From contig JAFKAC010000177.1 of assembly GCA_025766275.1 (NCBI GenBank), positions 22,876 to 86,875 of the forward strand: 64,000 nt of DNA, read 5' to 3'. A program made the position numbers and the translations under genes. This document shows, piece by piece, positions 1-9,128 of the stretch; within the stretch, counting starts at the first letter, position 1, and each line of letters starts with the position of its first letter. The notes below the pieces were generated by a model. It worked only from the letters and a program-made list of their open reading frames with translations. It made no database searches and had not been told where the DNA came from. The stretch comes from Lactarius indigo (lineage: Eukaryota > Basidiomycota > Agaricomycetes > Russulales > Russulaceae).

Positions 1-361
1 ACCGGTATTGTCTGCTTTAGGCAGCTATTGTTCTCTGCCGTCCAATGGCATTTCTCCCTCTGGCGCACAGACCACCTGTATTGTGTTTGGGTCACCAGTG
101 CGCACAGACCATCATTAGCTAAGCGTCCTGTATATAAGGACTGCTGTTTTCGCCTCTACACTTCAGAGTTCCTTCTACCTCTGAAGTGTAAGTTCCTTCT
201 TTCTACCTTACTCTTTCACCTTTACTCATAAGACGTTCTATAGAACTTGTCTGTCTTTAGGTGTGTAGTAATGGTATTAGAGTTCCTTCTACCTCTGAAG
301 TAACTTGTCTGTCTTTAGCTCCCCAAGCTTAACATCTTGCTTGTTAGTTCTGCGCTTCAAC
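1..361 (+). mobile_element. LTR, 3' part, cut by the window edge
   Basis: A stretch with LTR-like promoter features: a TATATAAGG box at 130-138 and an end in ...CAACA at 361. Directly after it the minus-strand dioxygenase-like reading frame begins, in mid-domain. Read on the minus strand the boundary starts TGTTGAAG, so the TG...CA rule fits. A 23-bp motif occurs at 165-187 and 279-301, and a 17-bp motif at 244-260 and 302-318, interleaved. Host coding sequence follows the plus-strand 3' end, so this is either a solo LTR or the 3' LTR of an element lying to the left. The left end and target duplication are outside the window, so this is an inference from one end only. Confidence 0.6.
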
Positions 362-1848
362 AGGTATGAGCACAGTTGAGCCTGGGGGGAACTCAATCAC
401 AAGCCCAAAGTCCCAAAGGATGATGTGGCCGCCTTCCTTTGGGTTAAAGGAGCCCAGGGGGGTGATGGAGCACCACCCCTGTGCAAGATTGCTGTCGTCG
501 GTGTGGGGGAAGGAAACAGACTGCTCCCCGAGGTTGAAGGTGCGGCAGGGGAAGGCCCCAACCTTGGAGTCATAGGGGCGACGAAGCCTGAGCCCCTCAT
601 CTTGACAAAGGTCACGGCTTGCTCGCAGCTCCTCCAGCGTGGCCACCATGTACCCAAAGTTCCTTGCCCCATAGATTTGGAAGGCACCTAGGCGTCCATA
701 AGCTACGGCTCATCTGCAACTTGGGGACTTACTGCTTCCAAAGCTACAGATGCGCTGGATCGAAGGGACCTCCATGAGGCGCTCCAGCACGGCCTCATTA
801 TCCCCTTGATGCGCCAGGTAGCCAGGCTCCTACAAACAGATGGAGGGCACCGGGCCAGGGGAGAAAGGTGAGAGCCTACCTCTTGCCCACCCCCGAAAGA
901 AATCCCGTGGGCCACGCAGGGAAAGGTGCCACGCCGGTGAGAGGACACCTTGCCGGTGAGGGACATTTGCCCCGCCGCAACCCTGAGGGCATCAAAGGCC
1001 TCACCCTTGGCAGCCTCCCAGCCCTGGCCGCGGGGCTGGCCAACAAGCACCCCGATAATGCGCCTCTCCCTATCAAGGAGGGGGTGGGTTTGCCTGGGCA
1101 GCGCTATTGAGCAACCTGAAAAAAAAGACACCATGCATTACGCACCTGCCGTCCCAAGGAAAGCAGGTCATGCCATATTCGCCTATGAGCTCCCCCACTG
1201 CGTATACTTGCCTTGGCATGCCGGTGGCTTTTCTTCCAATCCAGCCTGGCTTCGTAACCCGCACGCCCACGCCCATGCTGAAGGGCAGCTCCAGGGACTC
1301 TGCAGCTGCCTCAGCACGGCACTTCTTTGCGACCTGTTTAAGGCCTGGGCCAGAGCCAGCTGCAGCCTGCTGTATGGAGCGCTTTTTATTCCGCCGGTCC
1401 TTCTTCCGTACCTTTTCCTTCTCGTGCCTGGAGAGCGGGGCTGTAGCTGGCAGTGCAGAGCTGGGTGGCTCAGGCAAGCGAGGGGGTTGCTGCAGGCGCC
1501 CAGGGGGGAGCTTGGGGGGTTCACCCTGGGAGTCAGAGGGCTCACAGTCAGTGAGGGGGCCGTCGAGAGCCTCCCGGACCAGCTTGGCATGAAGATAGTC
1601 ACTGATGGAGATAGAAGCGCCCGTAAGCGTGCAGCCCAAAGGCGCCACATAGACACTCAGTTCTAAAGGGGGAGCGTTAGCCTGCATGGGAGGGCAGGGG
1701 GCACATCCTGAGGGGGTTGGGGTGTGTTTAGGGGGGTGTGACACCTACCAACTTTGACAGCCTGAAGCTGTAGAGGGTTCTTGGGCGAGTGCTCCATCTG
1801 TCTAGTTTGGTGGCTTGGAAAAATGGTAGGTGGCACAGTGTGGCGCAA
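362..1848 (-). pseudogene. 2OG-Fe(II) dioxygenase-like protein, C-terminus cut off by an LTR
   Basis: Minus-strand exons read in order: a start region near 1848-1749; an intron at 1748-1708 (GTAGGT...CAG); an exon from 1707 to about 1160 with a basic stretch containing SRHEKEKVRKKDRRNKK, then a segment with KPGWIGRKATG and YGMTCFPWDG; an exon around 1100-880 with RRIIGVLVGQPRGQGWEAAK and FPCVAHGISFGGGQ; and a last exon 649-362 with FPHTDDSNLAQGWCSITPLG, GGHIILWDFGLVIEFPPGS and VLIP. The HTD triplet (about 495-503) and the following GG-hydrophobic strand pattern resemble the HxD iron site of the 2OG-Fe dioxygenase fold. Similar proteins are multicopy in agaricomycetes. I think they are relatives of the TET/JBP type but cannot prove it. 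The distal His and Arg of the fold are missing because the frame stops at the LTR boundary at 361/362. Confidence 0.6.
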
Positions 1849-2281
1849 GGGGGCATTTCAGACTCCGCTTGAAAGACTCTGTCTTGCTGATTTGAGCAGC
1901 TAGAGTTAAACAGCTATTAACTAATAAAGTTGATTAAATAATACCCCTCACGTTTTTTGGCGGGGTGTCTTGAGCTTTCCTCTCTCTCTGGGAAGTTCTT
2001 CGGACGAAGCCCTCTCCAAGTGGCTGTTGGGATTGTGGCTTCCATGGCCTTTTTTGCGGCGCGTATATGCGCTGTCTGGGGAGGATGATTGCGAGGTCAT
2101 GGTTGAGTGATAAGAAAATCGAGTGCGCATATACTTATCTTGTGTCTTTTTGAACCCCCAAGCCTGCCCCAAAGTTTTATGTGGTGGCATGTGATCGTGC
2201 TGCGTGCAATTGACAGTTGGTTCTATATATGGAAGCAACATTACTACTTTAAGGGCTCGAGTGGGGCGAGGTCCTTCTCCT
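1849..2281. other. Spacer, no gene recognised
   Basis: Between the dioxygenase-like and Spt5-like reading frames. A minus-strand open frame (1948-2376) overlaps it and may be a further exon of the Spt5-like gene, since it ends in a basic, Ser-rich tail, but I see no diagnostic motif. Nothing else is recognisable. Confidence 0.3.
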
Positions 2282-2945
2282 CTAAGACGAAGTTGCGAGA
2301 GTTGTCGCCAAACGTACCCATTGGCCTTCTTCAGTGGGATGAGACAACGGGTTGCGTGGCGACAGCAGGGCAACACGCTGCTCCAGGGGGACCAGGCATG
2401 GGGCTAGGCGGGTGAAGACGGTAACGAGGCCGCGCACAGTGCGAGTGACGTCGGAGAGATTACCTTCCAGGAAAATGAACCCTGGGATACCTGCGCGGGC
2501 AAAAACTGACGCGACGCCCGGTTTATCGCCTAGGCTTGCGCGCCGGGTTATCTGCATTACGAGGTTGCTCTCATGTCCTGGATAGAAGGTGTGAGATCGC
2601 GTAAAGTGGCTAGCTGGACCACGTACCTTTACACGAACTGACCACAGATGAGGATCGTGCTCCCGGGGTACGAGATAATGTCTTGGGACACCCTCGTCAT
2701 AGTTCGCGGCTGCGTGGGTAGACCTCCGAGTGACACCAGCTCGCATCTCCAATGTTTGTTTGGTGAAATTCGTTGGCGCGGGAGAGGTGAGCCTCGAACC
2801 CCAGTCCGATGTAGCTTCTTCGACATCGTCATTGAAAAATAGATCTACGTACGATTAAGACACAACGGGGGACCAATCCTACTGACTCACCGAGTTCTTC
2901 GTCTTCGAACTCCTCCTCTTCCTCGCTATCTACAGTGGCCTCGAG
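2282..2945 (-). pseudogene. Spt5-like fragment (acidic stretch and NGN-like region)
   Basis: Minus-strand exon 2945-2891 encodes a very acidic run (FFDLEATVDSEEEEEFEDEE) behind a TATAG acceptor, followed by a GTGAGT donor at 2890. The next exon contains YLVPREHDPHLWSVRVK, then a GTACGT donor and a CAG acceptor, and the last open part (about 2585-2282) has GIPGFIFLEGNLSDVTR and LVPLEQRVALLSPRNPLS. Order and spacing resemble the acidic N-terminus plus NGN domain of transcription elongation factor Spt5, which agaricomycetes also carry as divergent extra copies. The KOW domains expected downstream are not seen, so this is probably a truncated copy. It has the same orientation as its two neighbours. 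Confidence 0.5.
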
Positions 2946-3259
2946 ATCAAAAAAGTCGTGTACCTATATGATTGAGTGAATGTTCGGACGGTTTGTCAAG
3001 ATTCATGAGTACGCACTGTGAATTGGGACATAGTTGCGATGGTGGTGTTGTAGATGAGTAGTCACGCTCACAATTATGAAATACTAACCGCCATGCTCCA
3101 CACACGCTTATGCCTCGTGGATTTTGTCCACAATACATGTTGTCTGCATTATTCTAGACGCATTCGCGATCACCCACGCTCCATTGAATTCATCTATTTT
3201 ATCTATGTTACGCTAAGTATCTAAGGATGTCATAGAGTGAGTGTGGTGGAAGGGAGATA

Positions 3260-3540
3260 GAGGGAAGGCGCGTATGTATGGTGACGGAGGAAGGGAGACG
3301 GAGAAAAGGGTGTTCGGGAGTGCCCGAACATGGTAATATAGTGCGCTACTCCAGGTGCGTCCTAAATCCTGCACGTGATAGATCTGCCACAGGCTCACCG
3401 GCATATGCCAAGGTCGCCACAGCACGTGCAGGCTTTGGGACGCACCCGGAGTAGCGCACTATATTACCATGTTCGGGCACTCCCGAACACCCTTTCCTCC
3501 ATCTCCCTTCCTCTGTCACCATACATACGCACCTTTCCTC
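3260..3540. repeat. Long hairpin: two 118-bp inverted arms, 45-bp loop
   Basis: Arm 3260-3377 is the reverse complement of arm 3423-3540 with no gaps. By eye 110 of 118 positions match (about 93%). The loop is 3378-3422. The arms contain a purine-rich outer part and an inner part with ATATAGTGCGCTACTCC and a GCACGTG tip. It sits where the C-terminal end of the DUF6589 gene should be, so it probably inserted there. A foldback or MITE-type element is the simplest reading; a hairpin RNA precursor is also possible. Confidence 0.85.
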
Positions 3541-6220
3541 GTGAAACACATGCCTAAACAAGCTAAGTCGCGTCAAACCACACGTGCCTGATGACTGCAT
3601 GTATGCACGCAGCCTCTCAATTGTTGCGGTCATATCCGGAGGCGTATGTTTGAGGGTGCGGTTTGTAAGTTGAAACGCGGACTCGACCATGACATGGCAG
3701 CTCCTGAACACCTCAATGGGAGGCGGTTGCTTGCAGATGTAGTCAATGTTGCTATTCGGGCCACTCCCCGAATAAATGACCTGGAAGCCGGCGATGGTAA
3801 GTCTTAGTTTGTAACGCTTGTCTGCTCACCTTTGTATATAGATTATTCCGCTCTACCAACCAGTCAACAGGTCGGAGGGCGTTGGGCTTCCCCGTTGGGT
3901 TACGCAACAAATTCATGAGGACAAGATGGCTGTCGTTTTCAAATGAGCACCCCAACTCGCTGGCTTCCGCATGGAACTCACCTCAGAGCAGGAGGATACA
4001 CCTCGTGTAAGTTCTTCATGAACCTTGCCAATTGCGACGCGTGCTTATGTTTTCCTGTGGCGCAGAAGATATATATCCATGGCAGGAACGAGGCCTCAAC
4101 ACGACCAACATCCCCAGCGTTCATGGCATTACAGAGGTCAACGTAGAGGAGGTAATCCCGGTTTTGCAGGGTCTGGTTCTCGAATTGTTGATCTCTTTCG
4201 GCTTCAGGTTTTGTGCGCGACTGTGATAGGCCCTCCATCGTCGCCGCATACTTCCGAACGATCTCTTCGGAAATCTTGGCAACTAGGCCCCAGTCCGGCT
4301 TTGATTCTGCGAATGCCTCAAGAGATGTCCATTTTTCTGGACCCAGTGCAGAGACCTCAAGCCACCAGCACTCAAGGATGGTGGCGCGTAGTTCATGATG
4401 GACCGCATCACGCATCTGGCGAAAGCCTGGCTTAGTGGCCATAATGCCAGCCTCGCGGGGCCGTAGAATCCCCACATGCTGGTACGTGCTGTTTAAGTCA
4501 CTGCGCCCTTCCTTTTCCCGAAGATAAGTCCTCCGCAGAGCACCCACGCAGGCCATCTTATAATGAAATAGCCCCAACAGGAAGATGGCGAACTGAAACC
4601 GGTTTTTAGGTGTGTCTTCTATGCGTTGAGAGTCCCTGATCGTATCCAGGCGTTCCTTCGCCAAGGGATCTCCGTGGACGAAGGGTACAAACTCAGATAT
4701 GTCAACATTTCCACCGGTCGAGAACCCAGGACCGGTAGCGCCACCTAGACCACCTTGCTGGAGTAAGTTTTCCATAACTTCAATACTTCCGTCGACTGGT
4801 TACTGTTTAATCTTCATGGACCTCATAGGTATCCGCTCTGTCCTTGTCAGTGAAATCGCGAGGACTGAGTCAATCGTCCCAAGGCTCTTGGACGGTTTTC
4901 CAAAATACTGGCCATGGTTCACCAGGATTTCTTGTACGTGCCACGCGAATGCCTCTTGCTGTGGACTGATGTCTCTTCCAGGGCTTGGTTGATTGTGGCG
5001 GTCTGTCAGGTGGTATTTCACCAGATCAAATTCGTCGAATACCGTGGGTGTGGCCAGGGGTGAAGGATTTCGAGGGCCCTTCTTCCACAGTTCCTCAAAA
5101 CACCGCAGCACTTCAATATCTTCGACGCCCACAAGTGGTATTGCTGTAGCAGATGTAGCGCTCACGAATGATGGCCGGTGAGTGAGCGTTGGTTCAGAAG
5201 TCTTGAGATTGGTATCAAAATTGTCATAGGCAATGGCCACTTTGAGCGAGCGAAGACGGCCTTTGATCCCATGTGTACTGCCGTTCGACATTGACTTCAC
5301 GGCCCTCTGGATGAACTTGATACTTATTGACAGACCTGCGTGCGCGGGGGCTTCGATGGCACGCTGAGGGACATTTGCCGAGTGTACGAAGATCCCCACA
5401 ATGCTCTGTAAGTGATTGCAGTCTTTGTTCGCGCTCTTAAGGATGATACTGGCACAGACAACCGTTTTCTAATGAAGTTGGAGTACGCTGTGTGTAAGTA
5501 AACAATATGTGATGTTGTTCAAATGGAGCTGCGACGCACAATGACCCGAAGGGCTATGTTCTTTGCAGATACATCTTTCTGCGTTCTCTTCCAAGGGCGC
5601 CTCAAGTTGTCTTCCGAATCCGAATCCAAGCCAATACCAGCATCGCTTTCAGTCTCGCTGGCAGGCGTTTCTTCACCGAGCTCTCCAAGATTTCTTTCGG
5701 ATTCATCAAAGACCCCATGCAAGTCGACGGCCATGGGGTCAACTATGTGACATGGATCCCACTTGTCAAGTGTGCCAAGTAAGGTGAATATGAATGCCCA
5801 CAGAGTCGGGGCAACATGCCGAATCTTTCCTGCAAGTTGGGGCGTGAAAGTTGACTCGACTTGCTCCACGGTAGCAGCGTTTGCATGAAACCGAAGGCCA
5901 TGGTCTTTATTCGTCAACTCCTCAGCTTCTCTCCTCAGCACCAGGTGTGTATTCTGAAGAGCCCAAGCAGATACCGAAGCAGAAGTTGGGATGTGATTGA
6001 CAAGGTGGGCGCATACATTAACAGCCTTGCGCTCCAGTTGGTCTTTGGCTGACTGTACTGCTTGATATCTCAGATCGCGCGTTTGGGAAGCAAGGACATC
6101 CTCCGCTAGTGAGGATATCGAGTACCTGTGTTCAGAGAGATGACAGAGGACAGTAATGAGTTCGGGGCGCACATGTACTGCGTATGGCAAGGTATAGAGT
6201 CTGCAGTCTGGGACCTCCAA
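3541..6220 (-). pseudogene. DUF6589 domain protein, with an in-frame stop
   Basis: Exons on the minus strand: 6220 (or further upstream) to 5540; intron 5539-5469 (GTGCGT...TAG); 5468-3982; intron 3981-3930; 3929-3830; intron 3829-3781; and 3780 to about 3541. Recognisable family blocks in order are KVAIAYDNFDTNLKTSEPT, FVSATSATAIPLVGVEDIEV, QFAIFLLGLFHYKMACV, YQHVGILRPREAG, WTSLEAFAESKPDW, FENQTLQNRDYLLYVDL, NAGDVGRVEASFLPWIYIF, NPTGKPNALRPVDWLVERN and TNRTLKHTPPDMTATIERL. DUF6589 is a multicopy fungal family of unknown function. The frame is otherwise continuous, but TAA at 4802-4800 interrupts exon 2 inside conserved sequence. The C-terminus runs into the hairpin repeat. The first exon has no usable ATG, so upstream exons (6221-6500) are missing or unresolved. 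Confidence 0.75.
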
Positions 6221-6849
6221 AGGACTTCATGCGCTCATGGATTTGGGCGTATGTACATTAATTAACAATTCCCGGTATAGATACGCACATCTCAATAATA
6301 AAACAGCAGATATAGCGACGAAGGACCTCGATGTGCCACGCCCCGGAAAACACCGACACAAAAGTCCCCAGTCGGTCCCAAGCGTAACGAGACGCGAAGT
6401 TTGGATATAATAGGAAGGTGAGGGCGCACGCGTCTCTTACGCGCGAGCCGACGGGAGGGAGTCTGGGATACTTCCTACTTCGTCTTTGTTTGGAAGTTGG
6501 CACTCAGGCTTCTCAAGGTGACAAACGGTGGGTTTGGCATCATTTGGGGAGGCAAAGGTTCGATCAAGGAGAGCCAGGAGTATCTGGTCAAATAATGAAC
6601 TTAGCAAGCCAGGCTTTGTGCTTCTTGCATCGAGCGATGACTAAAGTTTGCCGTGGAGTTTTCACCTCGGAGTTGACCCTGCTACTTAGGATATACATAG
6701 CCAGACCAAGCGCTTGAGCTGGAGAAGAAGAGCACGTGCTATGAGTGAGTGATGGTCTGCACTTGGCTACTCTGTCTGAAGATCTGTGCTCCTGGTGCCC
6801 TTCACGCCCGCCGTAGGATTTGGGACCGCGCTAAAAAGAAGGGCGGCTG
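6221..6849. other. Region upstream of the DUF6589 gene, no gene resolved
   Basis: A minus-strand open frame at 6503-6258 could be a 5' exon of the DUF6589 gene but shows no family motif. 6504-6849 holds nothing I can identify. Confidence 0.3.
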
Positions 6850-6854
6850 CCACC

Positions 6855-7424
6855 TGTTACGATTCTCTTGGACTCGTCTCTTTCCTTACTACTATTCCCC
6901 CTTCCCACACGATACGAGCCCTGTACGATTACGCGGACATTACAATTATTCGGTCTCCATCACGCGACCTGCTTATCGACGTTATCTTCCGATAAAGCTT
7001 GACATGTGCTAGTTTCCGACCTGTTCCCTCTCACGCGAGATCCCGCGTGATTCTCCCTTATCCTTGATACAGCCTTGCTTTGTTCCCTATGTGTCCCTTC
7101 CTTTCTTCCTCGAGTTGGCGATGGCGCCATCTGTTTGTAACGACCATACAGTGCGATCTCTATTTAATCCTAGTCATACCTAGCTTGTACGGTAGACTAG
7201 ACTTCTTGTGTAATACTACACTCGTCTACGTGGAGTCTCCTTGTTCCCCGACCCTTGTCTTCGCTAGGCCTTCGAGTCTTAGCCCTCCTCTACAGTCCAA
7301 GTGACGTGCGTCCTTGTGACTCTTGTGCATCATTCTTACTGAAGTCGAGCCTTTGAGCTTTGACTACCGAGTGACAGACTGACTTAGTACAGGTTGTATC
7401 CAACGCCCCTGTAGTGGCGTTACA
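6855..7424 (+). repeat. 5' LTR of element A
   Basis: 570 bp, starts TGTTACGATTC and ends GGCGTTACA. A TATTTAA box at 7161-7167 lies 33 nt before AGACTAGACTT at 7194-7204, the inferred RNA 5' end. From 7194 to the internal region there is no ATG in any frame. Confidence 0.95.
7161..7204 (+). promoter_or_regulatory. LTR core promoter and inferred transcript 5' end
   Basis: TATTTAA at 7161-7167. The 11-mer AGACTAGACTT at 7194-7204 is exactly complementary to 7427-7437 just after the LTR. In Tf1 the first 11 nt of the mRNA fold back on the PBS and prime reverse transcription. The spacing here fits transcription starting at about 7194. The start itself is inferred. Confidence 0.7.
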
Positions 7425-7437
7425 TTAAGTCTAGTCT
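7425..7437 (+). promoter_or_regulatory. Self-priming primer-binding site (element A)
   Basis: TT followed by AAGTCTAGTCT (7427-7437), which pairs perfectly over 11 nt with 7194-7204 of the LTR. No TGG-type tRNA binding site adjoins the LTR. Confidence 0.75.
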
Positions 7438-7442
7438 CCACA

Positions 7443-9128
7443 GTGGCTCTCACCAGCCGAAGCCGAACACAGTTCGTCAAAGAGTACCTGGAGCGGCATC
7501 CTTACGACGACCTTAGACCTTCTATCAAAGGAACCGCTCTCTGGAGAAACACTCCACACGACGAAGGGTACTACGTCTACGACCCTGATAAACTCACATA
7601 CGAACCAATCGAGTACATTGAAGATCAACACATCTGGGCCTACGTTGCCTACTCCGATTCAAAGCACTCCTGGTACTCCTATAAACCCGTCCCTGCACAC
7701 CTAGGCCTAGGACCAGGGAAAGGACAGATCAGCGCCATCGAAGCCGACTCCGACATCGAAGAACCATCCTCTGAACCCGACCTAGACAACCCAACACTCA
7801 CACCTACCATACAACGACCTGTGGACTTTGCATCGTATGCCAACATGTCCACCACCCAACTCTCCACCACCCTCACCTCCTCACAACCAGCCGCAGGGTC
7901 CTCGACAGCGAATCCTGCAGGTAGTGGAGGACATCTTGTGGGAGGAAGTATGTCGGCAAGCGGAGGAGGCACTACGGGAGGCACAGGAAGCCATCATGGA
8001 GGCGGTGCGCCTGGAGGTGGAGGCGGTGTGCCTGGAGGTGGAGGCGGTGCGCCTGGAGGTGGAGGCGGTGCGCCTGGAGGCGGAGGCGGCGCGCCTGGAG
8101 GTGGAGGCGGCGGAGCAGCAGCAGGCCCCGCTGCTGGAGGACCCCCCCCACCAAACGGACGACTCGGAGGAAACCCCCCACCAGAATTCACTGGGGACCG
8201 AGAAGCCAGCAGAGCGTTCCTAAACGCCTTCGCACTCTACCGAGGGATGAACCCGAATGTCCAACAATTGACCCTCCCTTATTCACGTGCTATGACCCTC
8301 CTCTCGTATATCCGAGGGCCATTAGTAGACGACTGGGTCGAAGAACAGATACAGTGGTTAGCCGACCAATTGGCGGGAGGAGTAGCCCTAAACGCCGAAA
8401 ATCTATGGAACACTATCGAAACCCGGTTCATCCAGGCATACACCGATACTACCCAACAGCAAAAAGCCCGCCACGCCATTCAAAACTTACGAATGGACAA
8501 AGAGGACATCGACACCTACATAGCCAAGTTTTCTAACTTGGCCAATAAAGCAGGATACAACAAAGACGAGGCCACTACTCTGGAAATTTTCCAGAAAGGC
8601 CTCCCAAACGCGCTAGTCATAAACGCAATCAAGTTCCACCACCCCGTAGATTGGGACGATTGGAAAACGGCGGTTACGCTTCAGCAAGCAGAATATCTCC
8701 TCCTCAAAGATAGGCTCACCAAAGGAAGAACAGACAAAAAGGGAGGAGCCTCTCGCGACCAATGGCTGAACGCCCTCAACAAAACCAGGGACCCAAATGC
8801 AATGGACGTCAGCAGAACTCGCGCCAGGGCAGCAATGACAGAAGACGAAAAGAAGCTACTCCAGAAAGAAGGAAGATGCTTCCGATGCCGAGGACAAGGA
8901 CACATCTCCAGATTTTGTCCTCAAAAAACCACTACTGCCATCAAAACAGCGGGAACGACGGACCCTACTCCAACCACCGCCACTATCTCGATGACCGCAT
9001 CACGTCCCCTTTCTAATGAGGAACAAGCCGATGCTCAGGTAGCGGCCTTGTTCGCCCAAACTCCTGAAGTACGAGAATTAATGGTGGACAAACTCTTCAG
9101 ACAAAAGAAGGATTTTCTGAACGCTTGA
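7443..9128 (+). CDS. Gag of element A, apparent GTG start
   Basis: Structural protein forming the virus-like particle, 561 residues if read from GTG 7443. A conserved N-terminal segment (residues about 10-85, rich in aromatic residues) comes first, then a Gly-Ala-Pro repeat of about six residues per unit (about 185-225), the retrotransposon gag domain (about 245-430) and a CCHC zinc knuckle CFRCRGQGHISRFC (479-492). There is no in-frame ATG before residue 135 (7845), and a stop at 7380-7382 closes the frame upstream. The GTG has A at -3 and G at +4. Stop TGA 9126-9128 overlaps pol. A non-AUG start or a far-downstream start must be assumed. Confidence 0.85.
   Translation: MALTSRSRTQFVKEYLERHPYDDLRPSIKGTALWRNTPHDEGYYVYDPDKLTYEPIEYIEDQHIWAYVAYSDSKHSWYSYKPVPAHLGLGPGKGQISAIEADSDIEEPSSEPDLDNPTLTPTIQRPVDFASYANMSTTQLSTTLTSSQPAAGSSTANPAGSGGHLVGGSMSASGGGTTGGTGSHHGGGAPGGGGGVPGGGGGAPGGGGGAPGGGGGAPGGGGGGAAAGPAAGGPPPPNGRLGGNPPPEFTGDREASRAFLNAFALYRGMNPNVQQLTLPYSRAMTLLSYIRGPLVDDWVEEQIQWLADQLAGGVALNAENLWNTIETRFIQAYTDTTQQQKARHAIQNLRMDKEDIDTYIAKFSNLANKAGYNKDEATTLEIFQKGLPNALVINAIKFHHPVDWDDWKTAVTLQQAEYLLLKDRLTKGRTDKKGGASRDQWLNALNKTRDPNAMDVSRTRARAAMTEDEKKLLQKEGRCFRCRGQGHISRFCPQKTTTAIKTAGTTDPTPTTATISMTASRPLSNEEQADAQVAALFAQTPEVRELMVDKLFRQKKDFLNA

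Noticed and set aside
2791..2830. tRNA-like TTCGAACC/GGTTCGAGG stretch
   Set aside because: Part of the Spt5-like reading frame; no cloverleaf can be formed around it.
7443..7470. tRNA-type PBS starting at TGG 7444
   Set aside because: It lies 19 nt from the LTR end and inside gag. The 11-nt self-complementary site directly after the LTR fits better.
7828..8223. Glu/Val/Arg-repeat frame opposite or beside the gag Gly tract
   Set aside because: Shifted reading of the Gly-Ala-Pro repeat; the gag frame has the conserved domains.
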